From Rhizobium sp. TH2 (GTDB taxonomy: Bacteria; Pseudomonadota; Alphaproteobacteria; Rhizobiales; Rhizobiaceae), in NCBI RefSeq assembly GCF_024707525.1, contig NZ_CP062231.1:3596001-3660000 (forward strand): 64,000 bases of DNA, written 5' to 3'. Position numbers and translations under genes: made by a program. The notes beneath the pieces are model-generated. The model was not told where the DNA came from. It saw only the letters and a list, made by a program, of their open reading frames with translations, and made no database searches. Positions 53,230 to 62,219 of the stretch are shown here, piece by piece (position 1 is the first letter of the stretch; each line of letters begins with the position of its first letter).

Positions 53230-54126
53230 ATGACGGTAACGATCTTGGATGGCGGCATGGGCCGTGAACTCGAGCGCAGCGGCGCACCCTTCCGCCAGCC
53301 GGAATGGTCGGCGCTGGCGCTGATCGAATCGCCGCAGCATGTCGGGATGGCACATGCCGCCTTCGCCCGGAACGGCGCCGATGTCATCACCACCAATTCC
53401 TATGCCGTGGTTCCTTTCCATATCGGCCAGGAGCGCTTCGAAACGGAAGGCCTGCGCCTTGCTGATCTCGCCGGGCGCATAGCGCGCACGACCGCCGACG
53501 AATTCGGCATCCGCGTCGCGGGCTCGCTCCCGCCCGTGATGGGTTCCTACCGCCCGGATCTCTTTGATGTTGAAGCGGCGCGGCCGATCCTCGAAGTGCT
53601 GATCAAGGGCCTCTCGCCTCATGCCGACATCTGGCTCGCCGAAACGCAAAGTTCGCTGGCCGAGGTCACGCTGGTAAAGGAACTGCTCGGCGATGACCCC
53701 CGGCCGCTCTGGCTGTCCTTCACGCTTGACGATCACCACTCCCATGACGTCCTGAATGGCACGGAAAAGCCGGCGCTGCGTTCCGGCGAAACAATTACCG
53801 ATGCGACCCGCCACGCGATCTCGCTCGGGGCGTCGGCCCTGCTGTTCAATTGTAGCCAGCCGGAAGTGATGGAAGCTGCGGTCCGCGAAGCGCGCGCGAC
53901 CGCCGGCAATATCGATCTCGCGATCGGCGTCTATGCCAACGCCTTCGCCAATAAAGACGACGATGGCGAAGCCAACGAAACGATCAGCGACATCCGCACC
54001 GATCTCACGCCGCCCCTCTATCTGGGTTGGGCGAAGAAGTGGGTCGATGCCGGCGCCAACATGGTCGGCGGCTGCTGCGGCATCTCGCCCGAACATATCG
54101 GGGAACTCGCCAAAGCGTTGAAATAG
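53230..54126 (+). CDS. Homocysteine S-methyltransferase family protein
   Basis: A 298-residue TIM-barrel protein. The Zn ligands are the cysteine in LLFNCSQ (near 218) and the pair in GGCCGIS (near 283). DGGMGRELE at the start matches the family. It probably transfers a methyl group from S-methylmethionine or a related donor to homocysteine; the donor is not certain. The ATG at 53230 follows GGGAG; the ORF extends 19 codons upstream without conserved sequence. Confidence 0.87.
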   Translation: MTVTILDGGMGRELERSGAPFRQPEWSALALIESPQHVGMAHAAFARNGADVITTNSYAVVPFHIGQERFETEGLRLADLAGRIARTTADEFGIRVAGSLPPVMGSYRPDLFDVEAARPILEVLIKGLSPHADIWLAETQSSLAEVTLVKELLGDDPRPLWLSFTLDDHHSHDVLNGTEKPALRSGETITDATRHAISLGASALLFNCSQPEVMEAAVREARATAGNIDLAIGVYANAFANKDDDGEANETISDIRTDLTPPLYLGWAKKWVDAGANMVGGCCGISPEHIGELAKALK

Positions 54127-54128
54127 GT

Positions 54129-54617
54129 TCACCAGAGATCGTCGAATGCGGCCTCGCCCGCCAATTCCTTGAGCCGGCGGTACGTCGCCGACGTGGTTCC
54201 AGCCGGAAGCGCATCGAGCGGAAAGAACCCCGCCTCGACGATCTCGCGATCCCTTAGCCTCGGAGCGGTCTGCCGCACCTCGCACCGAAAAAACACGACG
54301 TGATCGCGCTTGGAGGTCCGGCGATTGAAATAGATGTGCAGGAGTTGCGGCGGAGCGGTGAGTTCGAGATTGCCTTCCTCGCGCAGTTCCTTGGCGAGCG
54401 CCTCGCGCACTGTCTCGCGGCGCTCGACGCCGCCGCCCGGCATATGCCAGCCGGGAATGTAGGAATGGCGCACGAGGAAAATCCTGCCCTGGTCGTCGAA
54501 GCAGGCGGCACGCACCCCCATCGTCATGCCCTTGATGAAGAAATAAACGAAATGCGCGACACGCGTGAGCACGCGGTAGCGGAACGCGCTCATCTCCGGC
54601 GGCGTTACATCCTGCAT
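54129..54617 (-). CDS. Nudix hydrolase
   Basis: A 162-residue protein with the Nudix box GGGVERRETVREALAKELREEGNL (in two pieces; G-x5-E-x7-RE-x-EE matches with ELREEG). The substrate is not clear. The ATG at 54617 follows AGGAG at normal spacing; a longer ORF from 54665 adds a non-conserved N-terminus. Divergent from the metallophosphoesterase gene (40 bp). Confidence 0.85.
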   Translation of the reverse strand: MQDVTPPEMSAFRYRVLTRVAHFVYFFIKGMTMGVRAACFDDQGRIFLVRHSYIPGWHMPGGGVERRETVREALAKELREEGNLELTAPPQLLHIYFNRRTSKRDHVVFFRCEVRQTAPRLRDREIVEAGFFPLDALPAGTTSATYRRLKELAGEAAFDDLW

Positions 54618-54657
54618 GCCACTTGCTCCTTCATCACGGCCACCATACAACGAGACA

Positions 54658-55566
54658 ATGTTCACACTCGCGCATATCTCCGACGTTCATCTCGGACCAT
54701 TACCTGACCTGACTTTCCTCGAACTGCTGTCGAAGCGCATTACGGGTTATGTGAACTGGCATCGCAACAGGGGCAAGAACCTTTTCGGCAACACGCTGGA
54801 ACTGCTTCTCCTCGAAATCGTCAAAGCCAAGCCGAACCACCTCGCCATTACAGGCGATCTCGTCAACCTCGCGGCCGATATCGAACTCGATGCCGCAGCA
54901 ACCTGGCTGCGCGCCTTCCCGAGGGCGACCGAGGTGTCCGTGGTACCCGGCAATCATGACGCTTATGTGCCGGGTGCGCTCGACGATGCGGCGCGGCTTT
55001 GGAAGCCGTGGATGAGCGGCGACACGCCGCGCGACGACGGCCACATTTTTCCCTATCTCAAGCTCCGCGACAAGGTCGCACTGATCGGCGTTTCGACCGC
55101 CACCGCCACGCCGCCTTTCATGGCGTCGGGCTTTTTCGGACCGAACCAGGCGCGCCGCTTCGAACGGATATTGAAGGAAACCGGCGATGCCGGCTATTTC
55201 CGCGTCGTGATGATTCATCATCCGCCGATCCGGGGCGCCACACCGAACTACAAGCGGATGATCGGCATAAGACGCTTTGCGGCGGCTGTTCACATGGATG
55301 GAGCCGAACTCGTTCTGCACGGCCACACCCATCTCAACACCACCTATTGGCTCCATGGCCGCACCGGCAGGATCCCGGTCGTCGGCATCGCATCCGGCAG
55401 CCAGATGTTCGGCGGGCGCAAGCCCCCATCGGCCTATAATCTGTTCCATATCGATGGCGAGCGGGGCAACTGGTCGCTGCGCAAGGAGCGCTTCAGCCTC
55501 ACCGAGGACAAGACGAGCTTCGTGCGCGATGACGACGTCATGCTGATCAATCCAGCGTCCGCTTGA
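54658..55566 (+). CDS. Calcineurin-like metallophosphoesterase
   Basis: A 302-residue protein with the metal-binding motifs ISDVHLG (about 7-13), TGDLVN (near 67), PGNHD (near 99) and VMIHHPP plus LHGHTH (near 222). It probably cleaves a phosphoester, possibly a cyclic nucleotide or UDP-sugar analogue. The ATG at 54658 is in the divergent gap with the Nudix gene. Its last 20 bp overlap the 3' end of the frameshifted ABC permease on the opposite strand. Confidence 0.88.
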   Translation: MFTLAHISDVHLGPLPDLTFLELLSKRITGYVNWHRNRGKNLFGNTLELLLLEIVKAKPNHLAITGDLVNLAADIELDAAATWLRAFPRATEVSVVPGNHDAYVPGALDDAARLWKPWMSGDTPRDDGHIFPYLKLRDKVALIGVSTATATPPFMASGFFGPNQARRFERILKETGDAGYFRVVMIHHPPIRGATPNYKRMIGIRRFAAAVHMDGAELVLHGHTHLNTTYWLHGRTGRIPVVGIASGSQMFGGRKPPSAYNLFHIDGERGNWSLRKERFSLTEDKTSFVRDDDVMLINPASA

Positions 55567-56682
55567 AGCGCATCAGCGCCAGTCCGGCATAGACGAGAAT
55601 GAACACGCCGAGCATCGAGACCTCGAAGGCAATGATGTGCCAGTCGGCGCCCTTGAGCATCACCGCGCGGATGACGCGGAGGAAATGCGTGAGCGGAAAC
55701 AGTTCGCCGAGCCACTGCGCCCACTCCGGCATGCCGCGGAACGGGAACATGAAGCCTGACAGCAGGATCGAAGGCAGGAAGAAGAAGAATGTCAGCTGCA
55801 TCGCCTGCATCTGCGACTTGGCGACGCTCGATATCGTATAGCCGAGCAGCACCAGCGACAGCACGAAGATCAGCACCGCCGCCAGCAACAGCGGCAATGA
55901 GCCCATGAACGGCACGTCGAACAGCAGCTTTGCTGCAACCAGCACCACCACGCCTGCACGCCGCCGACCACCAGATAGGGAACGATCTTGCCGATCATGA
56001 TCTCGAACGGGCTCGCCGGCATCGCCAGAAGGTTTTCCATCGTGCCGCGCTCGGTCTCCCGCGTCAGCGCCATCGATGTCATCATCACCATGGTCATCTG
56101 CAGGATCACGCCGAGCAGGCCGGGCACAATGTTATACTGCGTGATGCCCTCGGGATTGTAGCGGCGCTGGACGACGACCTCGAGCGCGTGCTTCTGCGCA
56201 TCGTTCGCCTCGATCTCCTGTCCCTGTTCGCGGAGCAGTGCCTGCGCCGCCACGGTCGACAGCGTCGATATCGCACCCGATGCGACCGACGGATCGGTGG
56301 CATCGGCCTCGATCAGGATCTGCGGCCGATCGCCCCGATCGACGCGCCGCGCGAAATCGGAGGGAATGGTCACGACGAAGGACACATGCCCGCCCTGGAT
56401 CAGGTCTTCGGCATTCTCGGCGCTGTCACCGACCGACACGAATCGGTAGTAACCCGTAAGTTCGAGCGCCGACACCATCGCCCGGACATAGTGATCCGAC
56501 GACGAAGTGACGAGCGCCGCAGGCAGCCCTTTCGGATCACTGTTGATGGCAAAGCCGAACAGGATCAGTTGCATCAGCGGCACGCCGAGCATCATGGCGA
56601 ACGTGATGCGGTCGCGCCGCATCTGGATGAATTCCTTGATCAGCAACGCGCTGAGCCGGGAGAACGAGAAGAGCCTGTTCAT
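55547..56682 (-). pseudogene. ABC-2 type permease gene with frameshift
   Basis: Reading from ATG 56682, the product matches an ABC-2 membrane permease (YbhS-like: RDRITFAMMLGVPLMQLILF, MTMVMMTSMALTRETERGTM) up to VVGGVQA near codon 243. It then changes into a non-conserved tail ending at 55870. The rest of the permease (VVVLVAAKLLFDVPFMGSLP, then SGFMFPFRGMPEWAQWL) continues in another frame to 55547. Around 55952, GTGCAGGC is followed directly by GTGGTGGTG, so one base appears to be missing. The combined length of about 378 codons matches an intact permease. Confidence 0.87.
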
Positions 56683-57596
56683 CCCATATTATCCCTTGAG
56701 CCGGCCATGAACTGGATGAACACGTCTTCAAGGCTTGTCTCGCCCGGTGTGACCTTGAACTCCGCCTTCTCGCGATAGGGCGCGAGCGTTGCTTCCAGCG
56801 CCTGGTGGTCCTTGCCCACGACATGCAGCGCCGTGCCGAACGCGGCAACCTGATCGACGCCCGGCTTGCCCTCGAGTTCATCGGCGAGCGTGTTGAGCCC
56901 CTCCCCCTCGATGACGAATGTGCTAAGGCCCGCATTGGCCACGACCTCGGGCACCGTGCCGCTTGCCAGCAGCTTGCCGTAGGAAATGTAGTGGATGCGG
57001 TGGCAGCGCTCGGCTTCATCCATGTAATGCGTCGAGACCAGCACGGTGAGGCCGCGTGCGGCAAGCCGGTGAATTTCATCCCAGAACTCGCGCCGCGCCT
57101 TCGGATCGACGCCGGCTGTAGGCTCATCGAGCAGAAGCAATTTCGGATTGTGCATGATGCAGGCGGCGAGTGCCAACCTCTGCTTCCAGCCGCCGGAAAG
57201 CTTGCCGGCAAGCTGGTCCCTGCGTGTCGCGAGCCCCAGGTCTTCGAGCGTCCGGTCGACATGCTCCTTCGCCGGCTTCAGCCCGTAGAGCCGGGCGACG
57301 AACATCAGGTTCTCCTCGATCGAGAGATCTTCGTAGAAGGAGAACTTCTGCGTCATGTAGCCGACTTCGCGCTTGATCCGGAGGCTATCCTTCAGGAGAT
57401 CGAAGCCGAGAACATTTCCCGACCCGGCATCCGGCGTCAGCAGCCCGCACATGATGCGGATGGTCGTCGTTTTGCCCGAGCCGTTGGGACCGAGGAAGCC
57501 GGCGATCTCCCCGGTCGCGACTGTCATGGAGACGTTGTCGACAACCGTCTTGTCACCGAAGCGCTTGACCAGCCCATACACCTCGATGGCGTTCAT
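56679..57596 (-). CDS. ABC transporter ATP-binding protein (YbhF-like)
   Basis: A 305-residue ATPase with Walker A GPNGSGKTTT (about 36-45), signature LSGGWKQRLALA and Walker B LLLLDEPTAGVDP, plus a C-terminal regulatory tail. E. coli YbhF has two such domains; this copy has one. The ATG at 57596 overlaps the HlyD stop (ATGA), and its own stop overlaps the permease start (ATGA). Export function depends on the permease, which is frameshifted here. Confidence 0.9.
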   Translation of the reverse strand: MNAIEVYGLVKRFGDKTVVDNVSMTVATGEIAGFLGPNGSGKTTTIRIMCGLLTPDAGSGNVLGFDLLKDSLRIKREVGYMTQKFSFYEDLSIEENLMFVARLYGLKPAKEHVDRTLEDLGLATRRDQLAGKLSGGWKQRLALAACIMHNPKLLLLDEPTAGVDPKARREFWDEIHRLAARGLTVLVSTHYMDEAERCHRIHYISYGKLLASGTVPEVVANAGLSTFVIEGEGLNTLADELEGKPGVDQVAAFGTALHVVGKDHQALEATLAPYREKAEFKVTPGETSLEDVFIQFMAGSRDNMG

Positions 57597-58540
57597 TTGC
57601 CGAGCACCGCATCGACGATCAGGCCGGGCTTCAGCACGCTTTGCTCGCTCTCCGGCCGCGCCTCGATGAGGTAGACGAGCTTCTGCCGGTTTTCGAGCGA
57701 ATAGATGACCGGCGGCGTGAATTCGGGACTGTTCGAGATATAGGTGATTTGTGCCTTCAGCCCCGGTGCGCAACCGTCACAACGGATTTCCAGCGAGGTG
57801 CCGAGCTTGAGCGACGAGACATATTGCTCGGCCGCATAGAGCCGGACCTTTACCGCGCCGTCGGGCAGGATCGACAGCACGGGCTGCGATGGCCCCGCCA
57901 CTTCGCCGACTCGCCGTACGACATCCTCGACCACGCCATTTTCGGGAACGGTCAGGCGCCTGTGTTCGAGCCGCCATTTCGCGTCGGCAAGCTTGGCCTC
58001 GGCCTGTTTGACCAGCGCATCCGCCGCGTCGATCTCCATCGGGCGTGCCGCCAGCTTTGCCACCGAAAGATTGGCGGTCATCTCGCTGACTTTCGCATCC
58101 GCCTGCAGCAACCCAGTCGAAGCTTGGTCGAGATCGGCCTTGGCATTGATCCCCCGCTTGGCAAGAGCCGTCTCACGGTCGAAGACCCGCTTGGCTTCCG
58201 CGGCCTGGGCGCGGGCCGACTGTAGCGACGCTTCGATCACGTCAATTTCCTCGCGCCTCTTGCCCTCTTTCAGATTTGCCAATTGGGCCTGGGCGTGTTC
58301 GAGCGCCGCCTGCGCCTCATGGACTGCGATATCGGCATCCGCGCCCTCCATCTGGACGAGGGTCTCTCCCTTCGTCACGCGGTCGCCGCGCTTCTTGGAC
58401 AATGCCTCGATACGGCCGACCTCGACGGGTGCCAGCAGCACATATTCGCCCTCGACATAGCCGGTGGCCAGCGGTGGCGCCGGCGCGCAGGAAGCAAACA
58501 GGCCCGCGATCAGGGGCAATCCGCAAATCAGGTCCATCAT
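57593..58540 (-). CDS. HlyD-family membrane fusion protein
   Basis: A 315-residue periplasmic adaptor with a lipoprotein-like start (MMDLICGLPLIAGLFASCAP, lipobox ending in Cys17). A long coiled-coil hairpin (about 90-200, EAQAALEHAQAQLANLKEG) and beta-barrel/lipoyl parts follow. GGAG lies 6-7 bases before the ATG at 58540, which overlaps the stop of the regulator gene by 4 bp. In the CecR-type operon of E. coli the HlyD protein is YbhG. Confidence 0.87.
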   Translation of the reverse strand: MMDLICGLPLIAGLFASCAPAPPLATGYVEGEYVLLAPVEVGRIEALSKKRGDRVTKGETLVQMEGADADIAVHEAQAALEHAQAQLANLKEGKRREEIDVIEASLQSARAQAAEAKRVFDRETALAKRGINAKADLDQASTGLLQADAKVSEMTANLSVAKLAARPMEIDAADALVKQAEAKLADAKWRLEHRRLTVPENGVVEDVVRRVGEVAGPSQPVLSILPDGAVKVRLYAAEQYVSSLKLGTSLEIRCDGCAPGLKAQITYISNSPEFTPPVIYSLENRQKLVYLIEARPESEQSVLKPGLIVDAVLGK

Positions 58541-59190
58541 GGGAAACTCCGGTAGGCCAGAACGATGGCGCGTGTATTCTTGACCAGTCCCTCGACCACG
58601 TGGTCGGCCTCCCTGTCGCCGAGTTCGTCCCAATCCAGACGCCGCATGATCAGTGGCTGCCCGACCCGGAAATGAAAGACCTGGCCGATGAAGGAGAACA
58701 CCGCGATCTTGACCTCGTGCGATTCCGGATCGCGGCCGGTCGCGATGCCGAAAAGCTCGCAGAACCGCTTATGCATCGGCTTCATCCAGTTGCAGTAGAA
58801 CAGTTCCGAGACCTCGCCCTTGACCAGCAGTTCGCGCAGGATGAAGTTCACGAAGACCGCGCTGTTGGGATTAACCAGCCAGAAATTGCAGAACACCTTC
58901 ATCATCCGCTCGATCATGTCGAGCGCTTCATCCGGCCTGAGCGGCGGCAGCGGCTTGAGGAAGGCCGGTCCCACCGTGGCGGAGATGTTGCCGATCACAT
59001 GCTGAGCGCAGGTCAACCTGAGCCCCGGCTTGCCGCCGAAATGATAAGCGATCGATCCGATATTGGCGGCCGCCAGGTCGGCGATCTCCCGGGTCGAGAC
59101 GGCGTCATAGCCGCGCTCGCCGAAAAGCCGGATGGCGGCTTCGATCAGGGCAATGCGTGTGACATCGGCACCGGATACTGGCTTGTCCAT
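58537..59190 (-). CDS. TetR-family regulator (CecR/YbiH-like, DUF1956)
   Basis: A 217-residue repressor. The N-terminal helix-turn-helix is TREIADLAAANIGSIAYHFGG (residues about 33-53, in two pieces), and the C-terminal ligand domain belongs to the DUF1956/CecR group. It is first of a four-gene operon with HlyD, ATPase and permease, the gene order seen for cecR and ybhG-F-S in E. coli. Its ATG at 59190 lies 20 bp from a palindrome that is a candidate operator. Confidence 0.87.
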   Translation of the reverse strand: MDKPVSGADVTRIALIEAAIRLFGERGYDAVSTREIADLAAANIGSIAYHFGGKPGLRLTCAQHVIGNISATVGPAFLKPLPPLRPDEALDMIERMMKVFCNFWLVNPNSAVFVNFILRELLVKGEVSELFYCNWMKPMHKRFCELFGIATGRDPESHEVKIAVFSFIGQVFHFRVGQPLIMRRLDWDELGDREADHVVEGLVKNTRAIVLAYRSFP

Positions 59191-59210
59191 GCTGTTCTCC
59201 CTGTATCAAT

Positions 59211-59226
59211 TTAATCGGTTGATTAA
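59211..59226. promoter_or_regulatory. Candidate operator of the CecR-like regulator
   Basis: A perfect palindrome, TTAATC-GGTT-GATTAA, lies 20 bp upstream of the regulator start, where a TetR-family dimer would block transcription of its own operon. The inverted arms are 6 bp, separated by 4. Binding is inferred from position and symmetry. Confidence 0.6.
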
Positions 59227-59382
59227 CTCAAGGCAAGCGCTGCCTGAAATAAACCGGCCAAAGTTGGAACGGTCATCACGAACATTTAGGTTGCGCATTT
59301 CAAGGTTTCGTATGACCCTCTCGTCAACCTCTCGGCCGCGACCGGCCCAGGTTCATAACACTCAAGGACTAAGGAGCCCCCC

Positions 59383-59934
59383 ATGACCACCTTGACGATG
59401 AAGAACACCCTGCTGGCACTCGCGGCCACCGCCTCGCTGGCATTTGCCGCACCCGTCTTCGCCGCCGGCGGCGGCAGCGATGGCGATAGCAGCGGCGGCG
59501 GCGACGCCAACAAATGCCCTGCAGGCCAGGTCTATGACAACGCGACGAAGAAATGCGTAAAGAAATCGAGCCAGCTCAATGACAACCAGATCTATCTGTT
59601 TGCGCGTCAGTACGCCTATGCCGGAAAGTACGATGAGGCGCTCGATATGCTCAAGCGCGCCAAGAACCAGAACGATCCGCGCATCCTGAACTATTACGGC
59701 TACACCAACCGCAAGCTGGGCAATGTCGATGTCGCCATGACCTATTACAGCAAGGCCATCGCGCTCGACGGCAATTACCTCCTCGCACGCTCCTATATGG
59801 GCCAGGGCCTGGTGCTTCAGGGCGACATCGAAGGCGCGCGCGTGCAGCTCGTCGAGATCCGCGATCGCGGCGGCAAGGACACCTACGCCTACAAGGCGCT
59901 CTACGAAGCGCTGAAGACCGGCAGCACCTACTGA
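59383..59934 (+). CDS. Exported TPR protein
   Basis: A 183-residue precursor. A signal peptide (MKNTLLALAATASLAFAAPV, cleavage after VFA) is followed by a Gly/Ser/Asp-rich linker. A CPAGQVYDNATKKC segment has two Cys in a calcium-binding-like loop, and three TPR-like units span about 85-165 (YAYAGKYDEALDMLKRA). AGGAG precedes the ATG at 59383. It probably acts in protein-protein contacts in the periplasm. It precedes a terminator. Confidence 0.85.
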   Translation: MTTLTMKNTLLALAATASLAFAAPVFAAGGGSDGDSSGGGDANKCPAGQVYDNATKKCVKKSSQLNDNQIYLFARQYAYAGKYDEALDMLKRAKNQNDPRILNYYGYTNRKLGNVDVAMTYYSKAIALDGNYLLARSYMGQGLVLQGDIEGARVQLVEIRDRGGKDTYAYKALYEALKTGSTY

Positions 59935-59988
59935 CCCGGCACTTTACTCGCAGGCAAACCTGTGGGAAAAGGACAACAAGAGACAAGT

Positions 59989-60018
59989 GGACGCGAGCTT
60001 TCGCGTCCATTTTCTTTT
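59989..60018 (+). terminator. Terminator after the TPR gene
   Basis: GGACGCGA (59989-59996) pairs perfectly with TCGCGTCC (60001-60008) around GCTT, then ATTTTCTTTT. It lies 55 bp after the TPR stop. Confidence 0.85.
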
Positions 60019-60146
60019 ATGCCCTTGCGAAATAAAGCCAAAATGTTTCATACCATGGGCCGCTCGAAGCCCCTTCCGGGCTCACGGGAATTTTCGACAG
60101 CAAATGAATAAACACGCCACAAACCACGTCATCATGTGTGAGGGTC

Positions 60147-60665
60147 ATGAATAGCCAAGGCAAGGCAGATCAAATTAGCCGTGAACTGGTGACTTTGCTG
60201 CCAAAGCTGAGACGCTTTTCCATGACACTCACGCGGAATGCATCGGATGCAGACGATCTGGTGCAGGAAGCTTGCGAACGGGCCATCACCAGGAGCCACC
60301 TTTGGAACGGGGAAGGACGACTGGAAAGCTGGATCTACGCCATGACGAGGAATTTGTGGGTTGACGAAATAAGGAAGCGGAAAGTGCGTACCGGCGGCGG
60401 TACGGTCGATGCGGCGGAGCAGGACGAGTTGATCGTCGAAGCCAATGCCGAGAAAGCCATTTATGCCGGCCAGTTGCACCAGATGATCCTGTCCATGCCG
60501 GAGGGCTTGTCCTCCGTATTTCTCCTCGTCAATGTCGAAGGGCACTCCTACAGGGAAGCCGCCGACATCCTTGGCATTCCGATTGGCACCGTGATGAGCA
60601 GGCTTTCGACCGCGCGTTTGAGGTTGGCCGCCATGGTCAACGGCACACAGGAAGCGAGGGCATGA
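60147..60665 (+). CDS. ECF RNA polymerase sigma factor (second)
   Basis: A 172-residue sigma factor with region 2 (DADDLVQEACERAITRSHLW) and region 4 (GHSYREAADILGIPIGTVMSRLSTARLRL, in pieces). The ATG at 60147 follows GAGGGT. It overlaps the anti-sigma gene by 4 bp (ATGA). It is distinct from the NrsF-linked sigma at 50250. Possible targets were not identified. Confidence 0.9.
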   Translation: MNSQGKADQISRELVTLLPKLRRFSMTLTRNASDADDLVQEACERAITRSHLWNGEGRLESWIYAMTRNLWVDEIRKRKVRTGGGTVDAAEQDELIVEANAEKAIYAGQLHQMILSMPEGLSSVFLLVNVEGHSYREAADILGIPIGTVMSRLSTARLRLAAMVNGTQEARA

Positions 60666-61606
60666 GCATGGAGAATTTCAAGGAACTTCCTTTGGAAGTC
60701 AGGCTGTCTGCCTTTATCGACGGGCAGGTCGGCGAAGAAGATGCACGCGAGCTCGAAGCGCTGATCGCTTCGAATGATGATGCGCGTGGCGTCTACGAAA
60801 CATTGAAGATGGGTTCGGATTTCGGCAACAAGGCATTCGAAGAAATGCTGCATGACCCGGTGCCGCTCGACCTCGTCCGCAAGATCAAGGCCATCGAGGC
60901 CAAGCCGGCGCCCGTGCGCCAGGCAGCGAATAACAACGTCGCGTCCTTCATGCGGTTCATTCCGCAGGCGATCGCCGCATCCGTGATGCTGCTCTTCGCC
61001 GGTGCCTATGCCGGCTACTATGTGGCCGAGAACCGCGTTCCCGGCGATCTTCCGGAACTGGTATCCGAGACATCGAATATCGAAGCGCCCGGCGGCGAAG
61101 TCAAAACCCGCGGCATGGGCAACCTGACCTTCGAACTCCCAGCTCCCGAAGCCGATAGCGAGATAAAGCCGGTTTCGACGCGCAGCATTACCAAGGCCGA
61201 TGTCGCACTGGCGGAAGTCGCGAGCGCCCACAAGGTCTATGCGGCCGACACGGTCCATGCCGACGAGGTTCCTGCGGCGCAGGAAAGCGAGCTGGTCGGT
61301 TACCTCGAAGCGGTCACGTCGGTGAAATTCGCCGTGCCGGATCTGTCGGCGGAGGGCTACAAGCTGCGTGGCGGCAAGTTCGTCGAAGTCGTGGGCCAGC
61401 CCACCGGCGCGCTCTTCTATGAAGACGGCGCGGGCAAATCCGTGGCGGTCTACTTCATGAAGAACGAGAACATCTCTGGCGCGGCACCCGCACAGGACGG
61501 CTTCACGGTGATCGGCGGCCAGAAGGATGCGACGAGCTACTTCATCGCGGCAGCCGACGAGGCGCTCGCCAAGAAGCTCGAGGGCAATGTCCGCTCCGTC
61601 TTCTAA
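60662..61606 (+). CDS. Transmembrane anti-sigma factor
   Basis: A 314-residue protein with an N-terminal anti-sigma domain (EVRLSAFIDGQVGEEDARELEALIASND, in two parts, about 11-38), one membrane helix (about 95-117, FMRFIPQAIAASVMLLFAGA) and a periplasmic domain (about 130-314). The start ATG at 60662 overlaps the sigma stop. Anti-sigma domains without a CHCC zinc motif occur and none is visible here. Followed by a terminator. Confidence 0.85.
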   Translation: MSMENFKELPLEVRLSAFIDGQVGEEDARELEALIASNDDARGVYETLKMGSDFGNKAFEEMLHDPVPLDLVRKIKAIEAKPAPVRQAANNNVASFMRFIPQAIAASVMLLFAGAYAGYYVAENRVPGDLPELVSETSNIEAPGGEVKTRGMGNLTFELPAPEADSEIKPVSTRSITKADVALAEVASAHKVYAADTVHADEVPAAQESELVGYLEAVTSVKFAVPDLSAEGYKLRGGKFVEVVGQPTGALFYEDGAGKSVAVYFMKNENISGAAPAQDGFTVIGGQKDATSYFIAAADEALAKKLEGNVRSVF

Positions 61607-61630
61607 AGCAGATTGTCAGCAAAGTGATTC

Positions 61631-61656
61631 AAGGCCGGGCCATCGCCCGGCCTTTT
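61631..61656 (+). terminator. Terminator after the sigma/anti-sigma operon
   Basis: AAGGCCGGGC (61631-61640) pairs with GCCCGGCCTT (61645-61654) around a 4-base loop, then TTCGTTT. Confidence 0.85.
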
Positions 61657-61736
61657 CGTTTGCTTATGCCGTTTGCATCACCGCCTCACCGTGCTAACCC
61701 TGCATTAATGCGAGTGATCCGGCGGAGCGTGCGTAC

Positions 61737-62219
61737 ATGCCGAAGGAAATCGAACGGAAGTTCCTCGTCGCCGAGGATACCTGGCGCGATCAGGCCGGCC
61801 GGGGCCAGGCCTTCCGCCAGGCGATTATCTTTTCCAAGAACAACCGCTCGATCCGCATCCGCACGATAAATGACGAAGAGGCCCGGCTGACGCTGAAGAT
61901 CGGTATCGACGACATGGCGCGCCACGAGTTCGAATACGACGTGCCTATCGAAGATGCCAGGGAACTGCTCGACCTCGCCAAGGGCGGGCGTATCACCAAG
62001 ACCCGCTACAAAGTCGAGCATCAAGGACATGTCTGGGAGATCGACGTCTATGAAGGCGACCTCAAGGGCCTCGTGGTCGCCGAGGTCGAACTCGAAAGCG
62101 AAGATGAAAAAGCCGCCCTGCCCTCCTGGCTCGGGCGCGAAGTGACTAAGGACAAGCGTTTTTCCAATCAGGCGCTCGCCGAAGGCAGCCTGGGAAAGGA
62201 CTGGCGCGATGGAATATGA
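61737..62219 (+). CDS. CYTH domain protein (tripolyphosphatase-like)
   Basis: A 160-residue triphosphate tunnel protein. The EIERKFL motif (4-10) is the ExExK metal-site signature, with further conserved Arg/Lys/Glu residues in RSIRIRT, LTLKIG, KTRYKVEH and EVELESEDE. Inorganic tripolyphosphatase activity is likely; an adenylate cyclase role is less likely. It overlaps the CHAD gene by 11 bp, indicating a linked polyphosphate function. Confidence 0.9.
   Translation: MPKEIERKFLVAEDTWRDQAGRGQAFRQAIIFSKNNRSIRIRTINDEEARLTLKIGIDDMARHEFEYDVPIEDARELLDLAKGGRITKTRYKVEHQGHVWEIDVYEGDLKGLVVAEVELESEDEKAALPSWLGREVTKDKRFSNQALAEGSLGKDWRDGI

Noticed and set aside
59266..59292. GGAAC ... GGTT as an EcfG-type promoter of the TPR gene
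   Set aside because: The spacing (18) and the -10 element do not fit the usual GGAAC-16/17-CGTT well enough.
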